Assembly: GCA_903861115.1 (NCBI GenBank)
Contig: CAIOTD010000097.1
Location: forward strand, 1-44,960
Reading direction: 5' to 3'
DNA: 44,960 nucleotides
DNA from: an uncultured Burkholderiales bacterium
GTDB lineage: Bacteria > Pseudomonadota > Gammaproteobacteria > Burkholderiales > Burkholderiaceae_C
The notes under the pieces: generated by a model
The model's database searches: none
What the model was told of the DNA's origin: nothing
The model's input: the letters and a program-made list of their open reading frames with translations, nothing else
Position numbers and translations under genes: made by a program
Shown here: one piece after another, positions 19,777-28,024 of the stretch
Layout: each line of letters starts with the position of its first letter
Position numbering within the stretch: the stretch's first letter is position 1

Positions 19777-21249
19777 ATGAAAAAATATTTATCTGCATTG
19801 TTCTCGGTGGCAGCGATCGGCCTTTTAGGCGCTTGCAGCTCAAGCGACAGCCCCCCAAAAAATGTTATCTTCTTCCTTGGTGATGGCATGGGCATCACCG
19901 TTCAAACAGCAGCAAGAATTTACGGCTACGGTGAAGATGGACAACTGACCATGGACACACTTCCTGACACGGCCTTTATCAAGACGTTTTCTCAAGACTA
20001 CCAAGTCACGGACAGTGCACCCTCCATGTCGGCCTACATGACGGGTGTCAAGATGAATCAAGATGTCATCTCGATGTCCTCAGACACAACTTCAGTAAGT
20101 CCAGGCAAAGACTCGACAACTGGCGTGTCTAACTCAGTGAACAACTGCTTATCAACAAACGGTAAACCCGTGCAAACGCTTTTGGAGTTGGCAAAGACAA
20201 AAAACATGGGCACCGGCATTGTCACGACAGCGCGATTAACACATGCGACACCCGCCGCAACTTTCTCTCATGTTTGCAATAGAAACGCTGAATACGACAT
20301 TGCCAGACAGGCCGTTCCTGGAGGCACTGGTTTTAATTCAGCTTTGGGCAATGGCGTAGATGTGATGATGGGTGGCAACAGCAAATACTTCATCCCCTTC
20401 AATGCCTCTGGTTCAGCCCTTGAGAAAGCAGGACGTCCTGATGGCAGAAATTTGATCACAGAAATGAAAGGCCAAGGTTATGCTTTTGCCAATGACCTTT
20501 CAAGCCTCAATGCCGTGTCTATCAACTCGTCAACAAAACTCTTGGCTTTGTTTGACCAAGGTGTGTTGGATGCTTCATTCTCAGGCGGACACATGTCTTA
20601 CGACTTGGACAGAAACCCAGCCGCAGAACCCAGTTTGGCAGAAATGACCACCAAAGCCATGGACATCTTGAGTGCCAAGAAAAACAATGGTTACACGCTG
20701 GTTGTTGAAGGAGGTCGAATTGATCACGCCCTTCACGCCACCAATGCAAAGCGTGCCTTGCAAGACACCATCGCATTTGACAATGCCATTGCCGCTGCCA
20801 TTGCAAAGGTTCGCCAAACTGACCCCAATCTCAGTAACACCTTGATCGTCGTGACGGCTGACCATGACCACACCATGATCATGCAAGGTTACTCCGCGCT
20901 GACAGGGAAAACAACCAAAGAAAGTCCTGGTATTTTGGGCGTTTTAAAACAGTGGCTCACACCCACAACCCCTGCCAAGGACGCTGAGGGCGCAACCTTT
21001 AGCGTATTGGCGTTTGGTAACGGTCCCAACCGTGTCTCTGATAGAACGACCATGACGCCCCTGACCGACGCCATCACCGGCGCTGATAACTACCAACAAG
21101 AAACGGCCATTCGCCTTGCAGGCGAAAGTGAAACACACGGGGGTGGCGATGTGTGGTTGGGTGCCATTGGCATGAACTCCAACCTTTTTAAAGGATCGAT
21201 GGAAAACATTGAGGTTTTCCCATTGATCGTCAAAGCACTCGGTTTATAA
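19777..21249 (+). CDS. PhoA-family alkaline phosphatase, lipoprotein
   Basis: 490 residues. The N-terminus is a lipoprotein signal (LLGAC, Cys20), so the enzyme should be membrane-anchored facing the periplasm or surface. Alkaline phosphatase marks: KNVIFFLGDGMG with the metal Asp (D36), nucleophile Ser80 in QVTDSAPSMSAYMTG, VVEGGRIDHALH, VTADHDHTM and ESETHGGGDVWLG near the end. It removes phosphate from monoesters. AAAGG precedes the ATG. The second phosphatase follows after 20 bp and is clearly a paralogue, sharing most motifs and the same spacing from the start to the catalytic Ser. Confidence 0.95.
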   Translation: MKKYLSALFSVAAIGLLGACSSSDSPPKNVIFFLGDGMGITVQTAARIYGYGEDGQLTMDTLPDTAFIKTFSQDYQVTDSAPSMSAYMTGVKMNQDVISMSSDTTSVSPGKDSTTGVSNSVNNCLSTNGKPVQTLLELAKTKNMGTGIVTTARLTHATPAATFSHVCNRNAEYDIARQAVPGGTGFNSALGNGVDVMMGGNSKYFIPFNASGSALEKAGRPDGRNLITEMKGQGYAFANDLSSLNAVSINSSTKLLALFDQGVLDASFSGGHMSYDLDRNPAAEPSLAEMTTKAMDILSAKKNNGYTLVVEGGRIDHALHATNAKRALQDTIAFDNAIAAAIAKVRQTDPNLSNTLIVVTADHDHTMIMQGYSALTGKTTKESPGILGVLKQWLTPTTPAKDAEGATFSVLAFGNGPNRVSDRTTMTPLTDAITGADNYQQETAIRLAGESETHGGGDVWLGAIGMNSNLFKGSMENIEVFPLIVKALGL

Positions 21250-21269
21250 ATTGATTCCAGGAGAATAAG

Positions 21270-22721
21270 ATGAACAGAAAAATTATTGCGAGCCTCTTGG
21301 CAACAACGATCACAGCATTTTGCATGCAAGCTCAGGCAGCAGGTGAAGCCAAGAATGTGATCTTCTTTTTAGGCGACGGCATGGGCCCTGTGGTGGTCAC
21401 GGCATCACGCATTTACGGCTATGGAGAAGCCGGTAAATTGGCCATGGATACCTTGCCCTATGCGGCAAAGATCAGAACTTACTCGGCCGATGCTCAAACC
21501 ACCGACTCAGCGCCAGGGATGGCGGGCTATATCACTGGCGTTCGCATGAAAAACAATGTGATCTCCATGACACCTGACACGAACCCCACCTCCCCCTCAA
21601 CAGACCCCGCTTTCCCCAAAAGCGGCTCATGGATCAACAACTGCAAAACCGATGGCAGCAACGGAAAGTCAGTCCCTACAATTCTTGAGCAAGCCATCGC
21701 CAAGGGCAAATCCACGGGTGTCGTGAGCACGGCCAGAATCACCCACGCCACACCAGCGGTGAACTATGCACACGTATGCAATCGAAACGCAGAGTATGAA
21801 ATCGCTGCTCAATTGACCCCTGGCAGTAAAAGCTTCAACACGGCTCTTGGTAAGGGCGTTGATGTGATTTTGGGCGGCAACAGCAGATATTTTGTGCCGG
21901 TCAATCCAAGCGGCACGACAGAGCAACAAGCCGGCCGCCCCGATGGCAGTGATCTGGTGGGGCTGATGAAGTCGAGCGGATACACCTATGTGACCAACAA
22001 GAACGAATTGTTGGCAGCACCAGCCACAACAGGCTCCAAACTTTTGGGTCTTTTTGATCAGGCCACAGACGACGTTCACATGAGCTACGAGCTAGACAGG
22101 AATCCTGCAATTGAACCTAGCATTGCTGAGATGACCTCTAAAGCCATTGATGTCTTGTCTAAAAACAGCAATGGCTACTTCTTGATGGTCGAAGGCGGTC
22201 GCATTGACCACGCACTTCACGGCACCAATGCTGCGAGAGCCTTGACCGACACATTGGCTTTTGACAATGCTGTAAAAATGGCGTTGAGCAAAGTCGACCT
22301 CAGCAACACATTGATCATTGTGACAGCCGACCACGATCACACCATGGCCTTCAATGGTTATTCCAAACGTGGCAACAACATGCTTGATGTGGTCACAGGA
22401 ACGGACAACAAACCCGTGCTTGACTCAGACGGTAACGCCTATACCACGCTGGTCTTTGGCCAAAGCCCCAACAGACCCAAGGTGCGCAGCAATGTGACCT
22501 CAGATCAATCTAAGAGCATTGGCACTTACAAAGGCGCAAACGTGTTCAATGACGGCGGCGGTTACTTCCAAGAAGGCGTTGTCAAAGCCAGCGCCGGTGG
22601 CGAGACCCATGGCTCAGGTGACGTGATGCTTTTTGCAACTGGTGCTGCAGCACAAAACTTTAAAGGCACCATGCCAAACATCAACGTTTACAGTATCATC
22701 AAAACTGCTTTTGGACTGTAA
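21270..22721 (+). CDS. PhoA-family alkaline phosphatase, exported paralogue
   Basis: 483 residues with a Sec signal peptide (likely cleavage after MQAQA, residue about 23) and no lipobox Cys, so it should be soluble in the periplasm or released. It has KNVIFFLGDGMG, nucleophile Ser80 in TTDSAPGMAGYITG, VEGGRIDHALH, VTADHDHTM and GGETHGSGDVML. AGGAG lies just before the ATG. It forms a tandem pair with the lipoprotein phosphatase upstream, most likely from a local duplication followed by divergence of the leader. A strong terminator follows. Confidence 0.95.
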   Translation: MNRKIIASLLATTITAFCMQAQAAGEAKNVIFFLGDGMGPVVVTASRIYGYGEAGKLAMDTLPYAAKIRTYSADAQTTDSAPGMAGYITGVRMKNNVISMTPDTNPTSPSTDPAFPKSGSWINNCKTDGSNGKSVPTILEQAIAKGKSTGVVSTARITHATPAVNYAHVCNRNAEYEIAAQLTPGSKSFNTALGKGVDVILGGNSRYFVPVNPSGTTEQQAGRPDGSDLVGLMKSSGYTYVTNKNELLAAPATTGSKLLGLFDQATDDVHMSYELDRNPAIEPSIAEMTSKAIDVLSKNSNGYFLMVEGGRIDHALHGTNAARALTDTLAFDNAVKMALSKVDLSNTLIIVTADHDHTMAFNGYSKRGNNMLDVVTGTDNKPVLDSDGNAYTTLVFGQSPNRPKVRSNVTSDQSKSIGTYKGANVFNDGGGYFQEGVVKASAGGETHGSGDVMLFATGAAAQNFKGTMPNINVYSIIKTAFGL

Positions 22722-22745
22722 TATTTAAACATTGCAATCATTCAT

Positions 22746-22773
22746 AAAAGGTACCTCGCGAGGTACCTTTTTT
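22746..22773 (+). terminator. Intrinsic terminator after the phosphatase pair
   Basis: A perfect palindrome with arms AAAAGGTACCTCG and CGAGGTACCTTTT, leading into a six-T run. It lies 24 bp after the second phosphatase stop and just before the next gene. Confidence 0.9.
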
Positions 22774-22795
22774 CTTAGCCTCCACTAAAACAATC

Positions 22796-23515
22796 ATGAC
22801 CTTTCACATCAAGCCTTGCGTTGTCTTCTTATTCGCTTCAATCATCATGGTTTGCACGTCCTTTGCTCAGCCCAAAGGAGACGGCAAGTTCAATTTTTCA
22901 AAACTTGTGGATCTTGACGTAAAAATGAAAACCGAGACCAAAGTCATCGGTAACGATGGCGTCATCCGGACCACATTTTTAGAAGAACATCTTGTTAGAA
23001 AAGGCTCTGCCGCATGGGTCGAGAGAATCATTCCATCCATCGTACCTGCTAAAAAGAAAAGTAAATCTGGCTCTGACCATGAACATTTCGACCCATTGGA
23101 GGGCGCAAGACTGGTTGAACTCGAAAAAGGACAAATCAGATTGAGCTTTCTTCAACACGATGACAAGGTGCGAGTGGGCATTCCCAAGTCAGAATATCAA
23201 TCGATTGGATTTGACGGCTCTTGGGAGCGGGCATACTACATGATGACACCGCAAGAATACGCCGCCCTGAAGCCTACATCTAGGGCTACAGCAATTGCAA
23301 ACACCCAGTGGTATGAAGGTGACGATAAAGAGAACTATCTAAGGATATTGGTCGACTTCAACAACGCAATTCCTTTGTTGATTGAGAGAGGCAATTTTAT
23401 TGGCACCAGAAGTCACAAAACAACTCTGACACCTCAATCCCTCAAGGACATCCCGAAAGAGTGGAAGGCCATCAACACCTATACACCTAAGGTGTACTCA
23501 GATTTTGTCGATTAG
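22796..23515 (+). CDS. Unknown exported protein in the phosphatase cluster
   Basis: 239 residues, not recognised as any family I know. A signal peptide covers residues about 1-24 (hydrophobic VVFLFASIIMVCTSFA, cleavage before QPKGD). The mature protein is mixed alpha/beta and charged, with a Lys/Ser/His-rich loop (KKKSKSGSDHEHFDP, about 86-100) and YYMMTPQEYAALKPTSRA near 148-165. No catalytic motif or membrane helix is evident after the signal. It starts 22 bp beyond the terminator of the phosphatase pair, with no clear ribosome site. Its place among phosphate-scavenging genes suggests a periplasmic role in the same response, which is inference only. Confidence 0.8.
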   Translation: MTFHIKPCVVFLFASIIMVCTSFAQPKGDGKFNFSKLVDLDVKMKTETKVIGNDGVIRTTFLEEHLVRKGSAAWVERIIPSIVPAKKKSKSGSDHEHFDPLEGARLVELEKGQIRLSFLQHDDKVRVGIPKSEYQSIGFDGSWERAYYMMTPQEYAALKPTSRATAIANTQWYEGDDKENYLRILVDFNNAIPLLIERGNFIGTRSHKTTLTPQSLKDIPKEWKAINTYTPKVYSDFVD

Positions 23516-23620
23516 TACGTGCATCCCAAAAGCTTGCACTAGGAAACTGAGGAATTATTGTCCAACCATTGACGCCAAGCGTTTGATTGAGAGCCAACAG
23601 GGCCTACTAAGCCCATCCCA

Positions 23621-23656
23621 CATGGGCAGCGGGTCGCTTAAGACTCGTTGCCCATG
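23621..23656. repeat. Strong hairpin in the convergent gap
   Basis: Arms CATGGGCAGCGGGTC and GACTCGTTGCCCATG pair over all 15 positions if two G-T wobbles are allowed, with a 6-nt loop. It lies between the unknown exported protein and the PhoD gene, which converge. No T tract follows in either direction. Confidence 0.75.
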
Positions 23657-23680
23657 ACATCACCAACTTCAAATGAATTG

Positions 23681-25294
23681 TCAAGACCCCTTGGGCTCAA
23701 GTGTGATTGACCAAAGGGATCGAGCAGACATGTCTCTCAAATCCACCTTAAGGGCTGATGTCTTGGCATCAATTTGCATGTCGCCAAAGAACTGAAGTCC
23801 CTCTGCTGGAGAGAGATTGACACGAACCGAATCGGGATACTTTTGAAATTTAACCTCAATACCAAATGTGTTATCGGTTTTATTGGGACCAAAGGTGCCT
23901 GAACTCAATGGACCGGACATGAATTCCCAAAAGGGATCAAAGTCCTTGAAAACAGCCGATTTTGGATTGTAATAATGCGCCGCTGTGTAGTGCGTATCTG
24001 CAGTGATCCAAACGGTATTTCTTATTTTTTCTTTCTTGATGAAAGTTAAAAGGTTGGCGATTTCAATCTCTCGACCCAAAACCGGCCCATCTCCATTGGC
24101 CACTGCCTCAAAAGAGGGTCGCCCCTCTTTGTCCAAACCGTCCTCAACTTGAAGTCCAATGGGCATATCTGCAGCGATGATTTTCCAAACGGCTTTAGAG
24201 GCTTTGAGCTCACGCTTTAACCATTCCAGCTGTTTTGCCCCAAGGTACTGCGCGTCTGCAGTCCATATCTGTTGCTTGTTGTGGCCATTGCCCGCGCGGT
24301 AAGTGCGCATATCAATGACAAAAATATCTAGTAAGGGCCCTTGTGAGATCTTTCTGTAAATACGCTGCTCCTCGGTTTGCGTGTGCCAGCGCATGGGGGC
24401 ATATTCCATAAACGCTTTTCTGGCCCGTGCGGTCAAAAGAGGAACGCTTTTTTCAGCATATCGGCTGTCTCCAGAGATGTCTTTGCTGGGCGAGTAATTG
24501 TTCATGACCTCGTGATCATCCCATTGCCAAATTTGTGACACTTCGCTATTTAATCGGCGAACGTTGTGATCCATCATGTTGTAACGATAATTGCCCCGAA
24601 ATTCATTGAGTGTTTCGGCCACCTTGGACTTCTCTTGAGTGACCAAGTTTTTCCAAACCATCCCCTTCAGGGGGCCCTCAGAGATGACGACCTCGGATTG
24701 AATGGGACCATCTGCATATACAGTATCCCCACTGTGTATAAAAAAATCAGGATTTAAAGAACGCATGGCTTCATATGTTTTCATCCCCCCTTGCTCTGGA
24801 TTGATGCCCCAGCCTTGGCCGGCTGTATCGCCAGACCACAAAAAACGAATAGATTTCTTGATCAAACTGGGCGTACGGAAATGCCCAACGATTTCCTCGC
24901 TCATGACACCTGTTCTCAAATCTTCAAACTGAATTTTGTAGAAAATATTCTCTCCCGCTGGCAATCCTGTTAAGTCCAAGCGAGCCGTAAAGTCCGTCTC
25001 CTCAAGTGCGAAAGGTGCTGCAACTTTTCTTGGATGGGTGAATTTTTCAACGGTATCCCATTGCACCCACATTTTGGAGTCTCGATCGCAACGAGACCAC
25101 ACCATGCCAGAACCCCCTGAGGTGTCACCACTTTGAACACCATGGTGCATCTTTGGCCGGGAAGCCTCCAAGCTCACCAATGCGGGTGCTTGGGCAAAAC
25201 TCAAAATCGAGGCCAAAGAACCACTTGCACCAACTGCTAGCGGTGCACTTGATTTCAAAAAAAGGCGACGTGTACGGTTTTGGTCGACGCTCAT
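23681..25294 (-). CDS. phoD: PhoD-family alkaline phosphatase/phosphodiesterase, Tat-exported
   Basis: 537 residues. The N-terminus is a textbook Tat signal (TRRLFLK, residues 8-14). An N-terminal beta domain (about 45-145) starts HHGVQSGDTSGGSGMVWSR. The metallophosphatase domain follows with FLWSGDTAGQGWG, FFIHSGDTVYADG, QIWQWDDHEVMNNY, FVIDMRTYRAGN and NTVWITADTHYTAAHYY, all PhoD hallmarks. PhoD enzymes bind calcium and iron and hydrolyse phosphomono- and diesters outside the cytoplasm. The gene is divergent from ugd, and a degenerate PHO-box array lies between them. With two PhoA types nearby, the cell carries three different exported phosphatases in 6 kb. Confidence 0.95.
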   Translation of the reverse strand: MSVDQNRTRRLFLKSSAPLAVGASGSLASILSFAQAPALVSLEASRPKMHHGVQSGDTSGGSGMVWSRCDRDSKMWVQWDTVEKFTHPRKVAAPFALEETDFTARLDLTGLPAGENIFYKIQFEDLRTGVMSEEIVGHFRTPSLIKKSIRFLWSGDTAGQGWGINPEQGGMKTYEAMRSLNPDFFIHSGDTVYADGPIQSEVVISEGPLKGMVWKNLVTQEKSKVAETLNEFRGNYRYNMMDHNVRRLNSEVSQIWQWDDHEVMNNYSPSKDISGDSRYAEKSVPLLTARARKAFMEYAPMRWHTQTEEQRIYRKISQGPLLDIFVIDMRTYRAGNGHNKQQIWTADAQYLGAKQLEWLKRELKASKAVWKIIAADMPIGLQVEDGLDKEGRPSFEAVANGDGPVLGREIEIANLLTFIKKEKIRNTVWITADTHYTAAHYYNPKSAVFKDFDPFWEFMSGPLSSGTFGPNKTDNTFGIEVKFQKYPDSVRVNLSPAEGLQFFGDMQIDAKTSALKVDLRDMSARSLWSITLEPKGS

Positions 25295-25334
25295 TGGCTA
25301 AGCCCTTAATAAATGTGAAAGATTGACTTTATCG

Positions 25335-25374
25335 GTGATAAATTTCAAACATATTTCATTCATTTTAATAACAA
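25335..25374 (-). promoter_or_regulatory. Degenerate PHO-box array upstream of phoD
   Basis: Minus-strand units TTGTTAT, ATGAATG, ATGTTTG and TTATCAC are spaced exactly 11 bp apart with the spacers TAAA, AAAT and AAAT. The first and last match CTGTCAT/C at five of seven positions. The array begins 41 bp upstream of the phoD ATG. Confidence 0.42.
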
Positions 25375-25389
25375 ATTTCCCCACTTTAA

Positions 25390-25429
25390 AAGTCACCCAA
25401 TATTCACACAAATCACATCAAAAGTTCAT
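25390..25429 (+). promoter_or_regulatory. Degenerate PHO-box array upstream of ugd
   Basis: Plus-strand units AAGTCAC, TATTCAC, ATCACAT and AGTTCAT lie exactly 11 bp apart with A-rich spacers. All end in CAC or CAT, as PhoB half-sites do. The array ends 42 bp before the ugd start. Confidence 0.42.
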
Positions 25430-25471
25430 ACGAAAAAGACATAGTCCTATCCATACCGTTGGAGGATGAGA

Positions 25472-26857
25472 ATGAAAATAACAGTAATTGGAACTGGCTA
25501 TGTGGGGTTGGTAACTGGTGCATGCTTGGCCGAGCTAGGCAACGACGTCATTTGCTATGACATCAATGAAGAAAAAATCAAACTACTCAATGATGGCGTC
25601 AGCCCAATCTTTGAAGATGGACTTGAGAGCATCATCAAGAAAAATCTATCATCCAGTCGACTACATTTTTCGACCAACGTTATCGAAGCCGTGCATCATG
25701 GCAAAGTCATCTTCATTGCCGTAGGAACGCCTACCACACCTTCGGGTGCCGCAGATTTAAGTCAAGTAGAAATCTCAGCCAAGAACATTGGGAAATGGAT
25801 CAATGAGTACAAAGTTATTGTGAACAAATCCACGGTTCCAGTAGGTACAGCCGACAAGGTCAAAGAAATTGTTCAATCACAAATTGATCTCGTCTCAATA
25901 AATGACTCTGACTCAACTCAATTCACAGTGCTGTCGAACCCTGAGTTTTTAAAGGAAGGCTGCGCTGTTGACGACTTCATGCGACCCGATCGAATTATTT
26001 TAGGCATTGATCCAGGGCAAAATGCCAATCAGGCAAAAGACTTGATGAATCGACTCTATGCGCCCTTCAATCGTCACCATGAACGTACATTGATCATGAA
26101 CGTAAGGTCTGCCGAGTTCACCAAGTATGCTTCAAATGCCATGCTTGCTACTCGGATTTCCTTCATGAATGAATTGGCAAATTTAGCAGAAAAAATAAAT
26201 GTTGACATTGAATCGGTTAGGAAAGGTATGGGAGCGGATCCCAGAATTGGCTACAGTTTTCTCTATGCAGGCGTGGGATATGGGGGCTCTTGTTTTCCAA
26301 AAGATATTAAAGCCCTTCAAAATACGGCCAACAACCACGACTTGACGCTAGAAATACTTAAGTCGGTTGAGCACGTTAATGAGCAACAAAAAAAGATCAT
26401 GGTGCAAAAAATATTGAAACGATTCGGATCTGATCTAAAAGGCAACATCTTTGCGGTTTGGGGCCTGGCCTTCAAGCCCAACACGGACGATATGCGAGAA
26501 GCACCAAGTTTAAAAGTCATCAAAGGCCTTTTAGAACATGGGGCTAGATTGAGGGTTTATGACCCGGTTTCAATGCAGGCCGCGCAAAGGGCACTTAGAC
26601 ACGAGCTCGCTGAACAAACCCAACTCTTTGAAAAAATTGAATTCATATCGCATCAGTACAAAGTATTGGAGGGTGCACAAGCCCTAGTAATCGTGACTGA
26701 ATGGAAAGAGTTTAAAAGCCCAGACTTTCATTTGATTCGACAAACCTTGAAGTCGCCTGTGATCTTTGATGGCAGAAATCTCTTTGAACCAGAGGTGATG
26801 CAAGAGAGGCATTTTGAATACCACGGCATAGGTCGACACAACAGTTCAGCAGAGTAA
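25472..26857 (+). CDS. ugd: UDP-glucose 6-dehydrogenase
   Basis: 461 residues from ATG 25472, which has GGAGG six bases upstream; an in-frame ATG at 25466 directly abuts that site and is less likely. The NAD-binding start is KITVIGTGYVGLVTGACLAELG, the central helix carries the catalytic Cys in GVGYGGSCFPKD (Cys274), and the C-terminal UDP-binding domain has WGLAFKPNTDDMREAPS. It oxidises UDP-glucose to UDP-glucuronate. No capsule or LPS genes surround it. Instead it converges with a lipid-type glycosyltransferase and lies among phosphate-starvation genes, which points to glucuronic-acid glycolipids as a likely use (inference). Confidence 0.96.
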   Translation: MKITVIGTGYVGLVTGACLAELGNDVICYDINEEKIKLLNDGVSPIFEDGLESIIKKNLSSSRLHFSTNVIEAVHHGKVIFIAVGTPTTPSGAADLSQVEISAKNIGKWINEYKVIVNKSTVPVGTADKVKEIVQSQIDLVSINDSDSTQFTVLSNPEFLKEGCAVDDFMRPDRIILGIDPGQNANQAKDLMNRLYAPFNRHHERTLIMNVRSAEFTKYASNAMLATRISFMNELANLAEKINVDIESVRKGMGADPRIGYSFLYAGVGYGGSCFPKDIKALQNTANNHDLTLEILKSVEHVNEQQKKIMVQKILKRFGSDLKGNIFAVWGLAFKPNTDDMREAPSLKVIKGLLEHGARLRVYDPVSMQAAQRALRHELAEQTQLFEKIEFISHQYKVLEGAQALVIVTEWKEFKSPDFHLIRQTLKSPVIFDGRNLFEPEVMQERHFEYHGIGRHNSSAE

Positions 26858-26945
26858 AGCGCTATCAATCACATCCCATCAAACCAGGATCGCCAATAGA
26901 GGACACTGATCTCGCAAGTCTGGCACTTGGCAGGGTCCTTACTGT

Positions 26946-26985
26946 TTTGCAGCCTGCTCTCACTCAATTCAAAATAGGCTGCAAA
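26946..26985. repeat. Inverted repeat at the 3' end of the glycosyltransferase gene
   Basis: TTTGCAGCCT and AGGCTGCAAA are perfect 10-bp arms around a 20-bp loop, overlapping the last codons of the GT4 gene in the convergent gap with ugd. It may act as a transcription stop for either gene, but no T tract is present. Confidence 0.45.
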
Positions 26986-27971
26986 GAGCTTAAGAACTGT
27001 TGGCTTGCTTTCTCCCAACTGAAATTCAAGGAGTGTTGGTAGACATCGGTTCGGCTCATTTTCAAAGCAGACATGCAAGCTGCCTTCAGATCTTTGTTCA
27101 ACGCTCCAGACACCTGATCTTGAACGACATCTATGGGGCCAGGCACTGGATAGGCAGCAACAGGGGTTCCACAAGACATGGACTCAAGCATCACCAAGCC
27201 AAATGTATCTGTCACACTGGGAAACACAAATACGTCAGCACTTCGATACAAACTGGCCAGAGTCAAACCGTCTAGGACCCCAAACCATCTTACATCTTGA
27301 TAGGTTTTTTCAAGCCTTGCTCTTTCTGGTCCATCACCGGCTACCCACTTTTCTCCAGGCAAGTCCAGCTTCAAAAATTCATCCACATTTTTCTCTACTG
27401 CCAATCGACCCACATGCAAAAAGACAGGTCTATCAGTGGACTGACGCGACTGCTTGGGACCGATCGGTGTAAAAATTTCTTTATCCACGCCTCGCGTCCA
27501 CAATTTGGGGTTGTTAAAGCCCCTGGAACGCAAGTCCTCAACAATGGCTGGCGTGGGCGTTAAGTTGTAGACCCCTTTATTGTGAAATTTTCGAAGGAGT
27601 GCATACGTCCATGAGGTGGGAATCTTAAATCTTGCGTTAACGTATTCTGGAAAGCGGCTATGGTATGCCGTGGTGAAGGCCCAGCCCTTTTGAATTGCAA
27701 TCCGTCGAGCACTCCAACCCAATGGCCCCTCAGTTGCAATGTGCAAACAGTCAGGTTGAATAGACTCAATGACGCCTTTAACTTCTTTGGTACTCGCGAG
27801 TGCCAATGAGATTTCCGGGTAAGTCGGACAAGGGATCGATTTGAAGTCCAGGGGCGTTAAAAAAACAACCTGATGACCTAGCTTCATCAACTCTCTTTGG
27901 GTCATCTTTAAAGTACGCACAACGCCATTGACCTGTGGCTCCCAGGCATCTGTCACGATCAATATTTTCAT
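26964..27971 (-). CDS. GT4 glycosyltransferase, likely glycolipid synthase (Agt-like)
   Basis: 335 residues from ATG 27971 (an upstream in-frame TTG is less likely). It has the GT-B fold of family GT4: the N-terminal lobe starts KILIVTDAWEPQVNGVVRTL and contains PDCLHIATEGPLGWSARR and TAYHSRFPEYVNAR; the C-terminal lobe has FLHVGRLAVEKNVDEF and the nucleotide-sugar motif FPSVTDTFGLVMLESMSCGTPV. Proteins with this opening include the Agt enzymes that put glucose or glucuronate on diacylglycerol during phosphate starvation, and related SqdX/mannosyl enzymes. The neighbours ugd (UDP-glucuronate supply) and lplT (lipid transport) support a lipid acceptor. The usual Agt partner, PlcP, is not in this window. 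Confidence 0.85.
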   Translation of the reverse strand: MKILIVTDAWEPQVNGVVRTLKMTQRELMKLGHQVVFLTPLDFKSIPCPTYPEISLALASTKEVKGVIESIQPDCLHIATEGPLGWSARRIAIQKGWAFTTAYHSRFPEYVNARFKIPTSWTYALLRKFHNKGVYNLTPTPAIVEDLRSRGFNNPKLWTRGVDKEIFTPIGPKQSRQSTDRPVFLHVGRLAVEKNVDEFLKLDLPGEKWVAGDGPERARLEKTYQDVRWFGVLDGLTLASLYRSADVFVFPSVTDTFGLVMLESMSCGTPVAAYPVPGPIDVVQDQVSGALNKDLKAACMSALKMSRTDVYQHSLNFSWEKASQQFLSSLQPILN

Positions 27972-28024
27972 TTGCAATCCAATTCTATTAATGGGTCAAA
28001 GATGATAAAGACATAAGCCACGGA

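Noticed and set aside
26869-27174. 101-residue minus-strand open frame over the end of the GT4 gene
   Set aside because: Out-of-frame shadow, Cys-rich, with no ribosome site.
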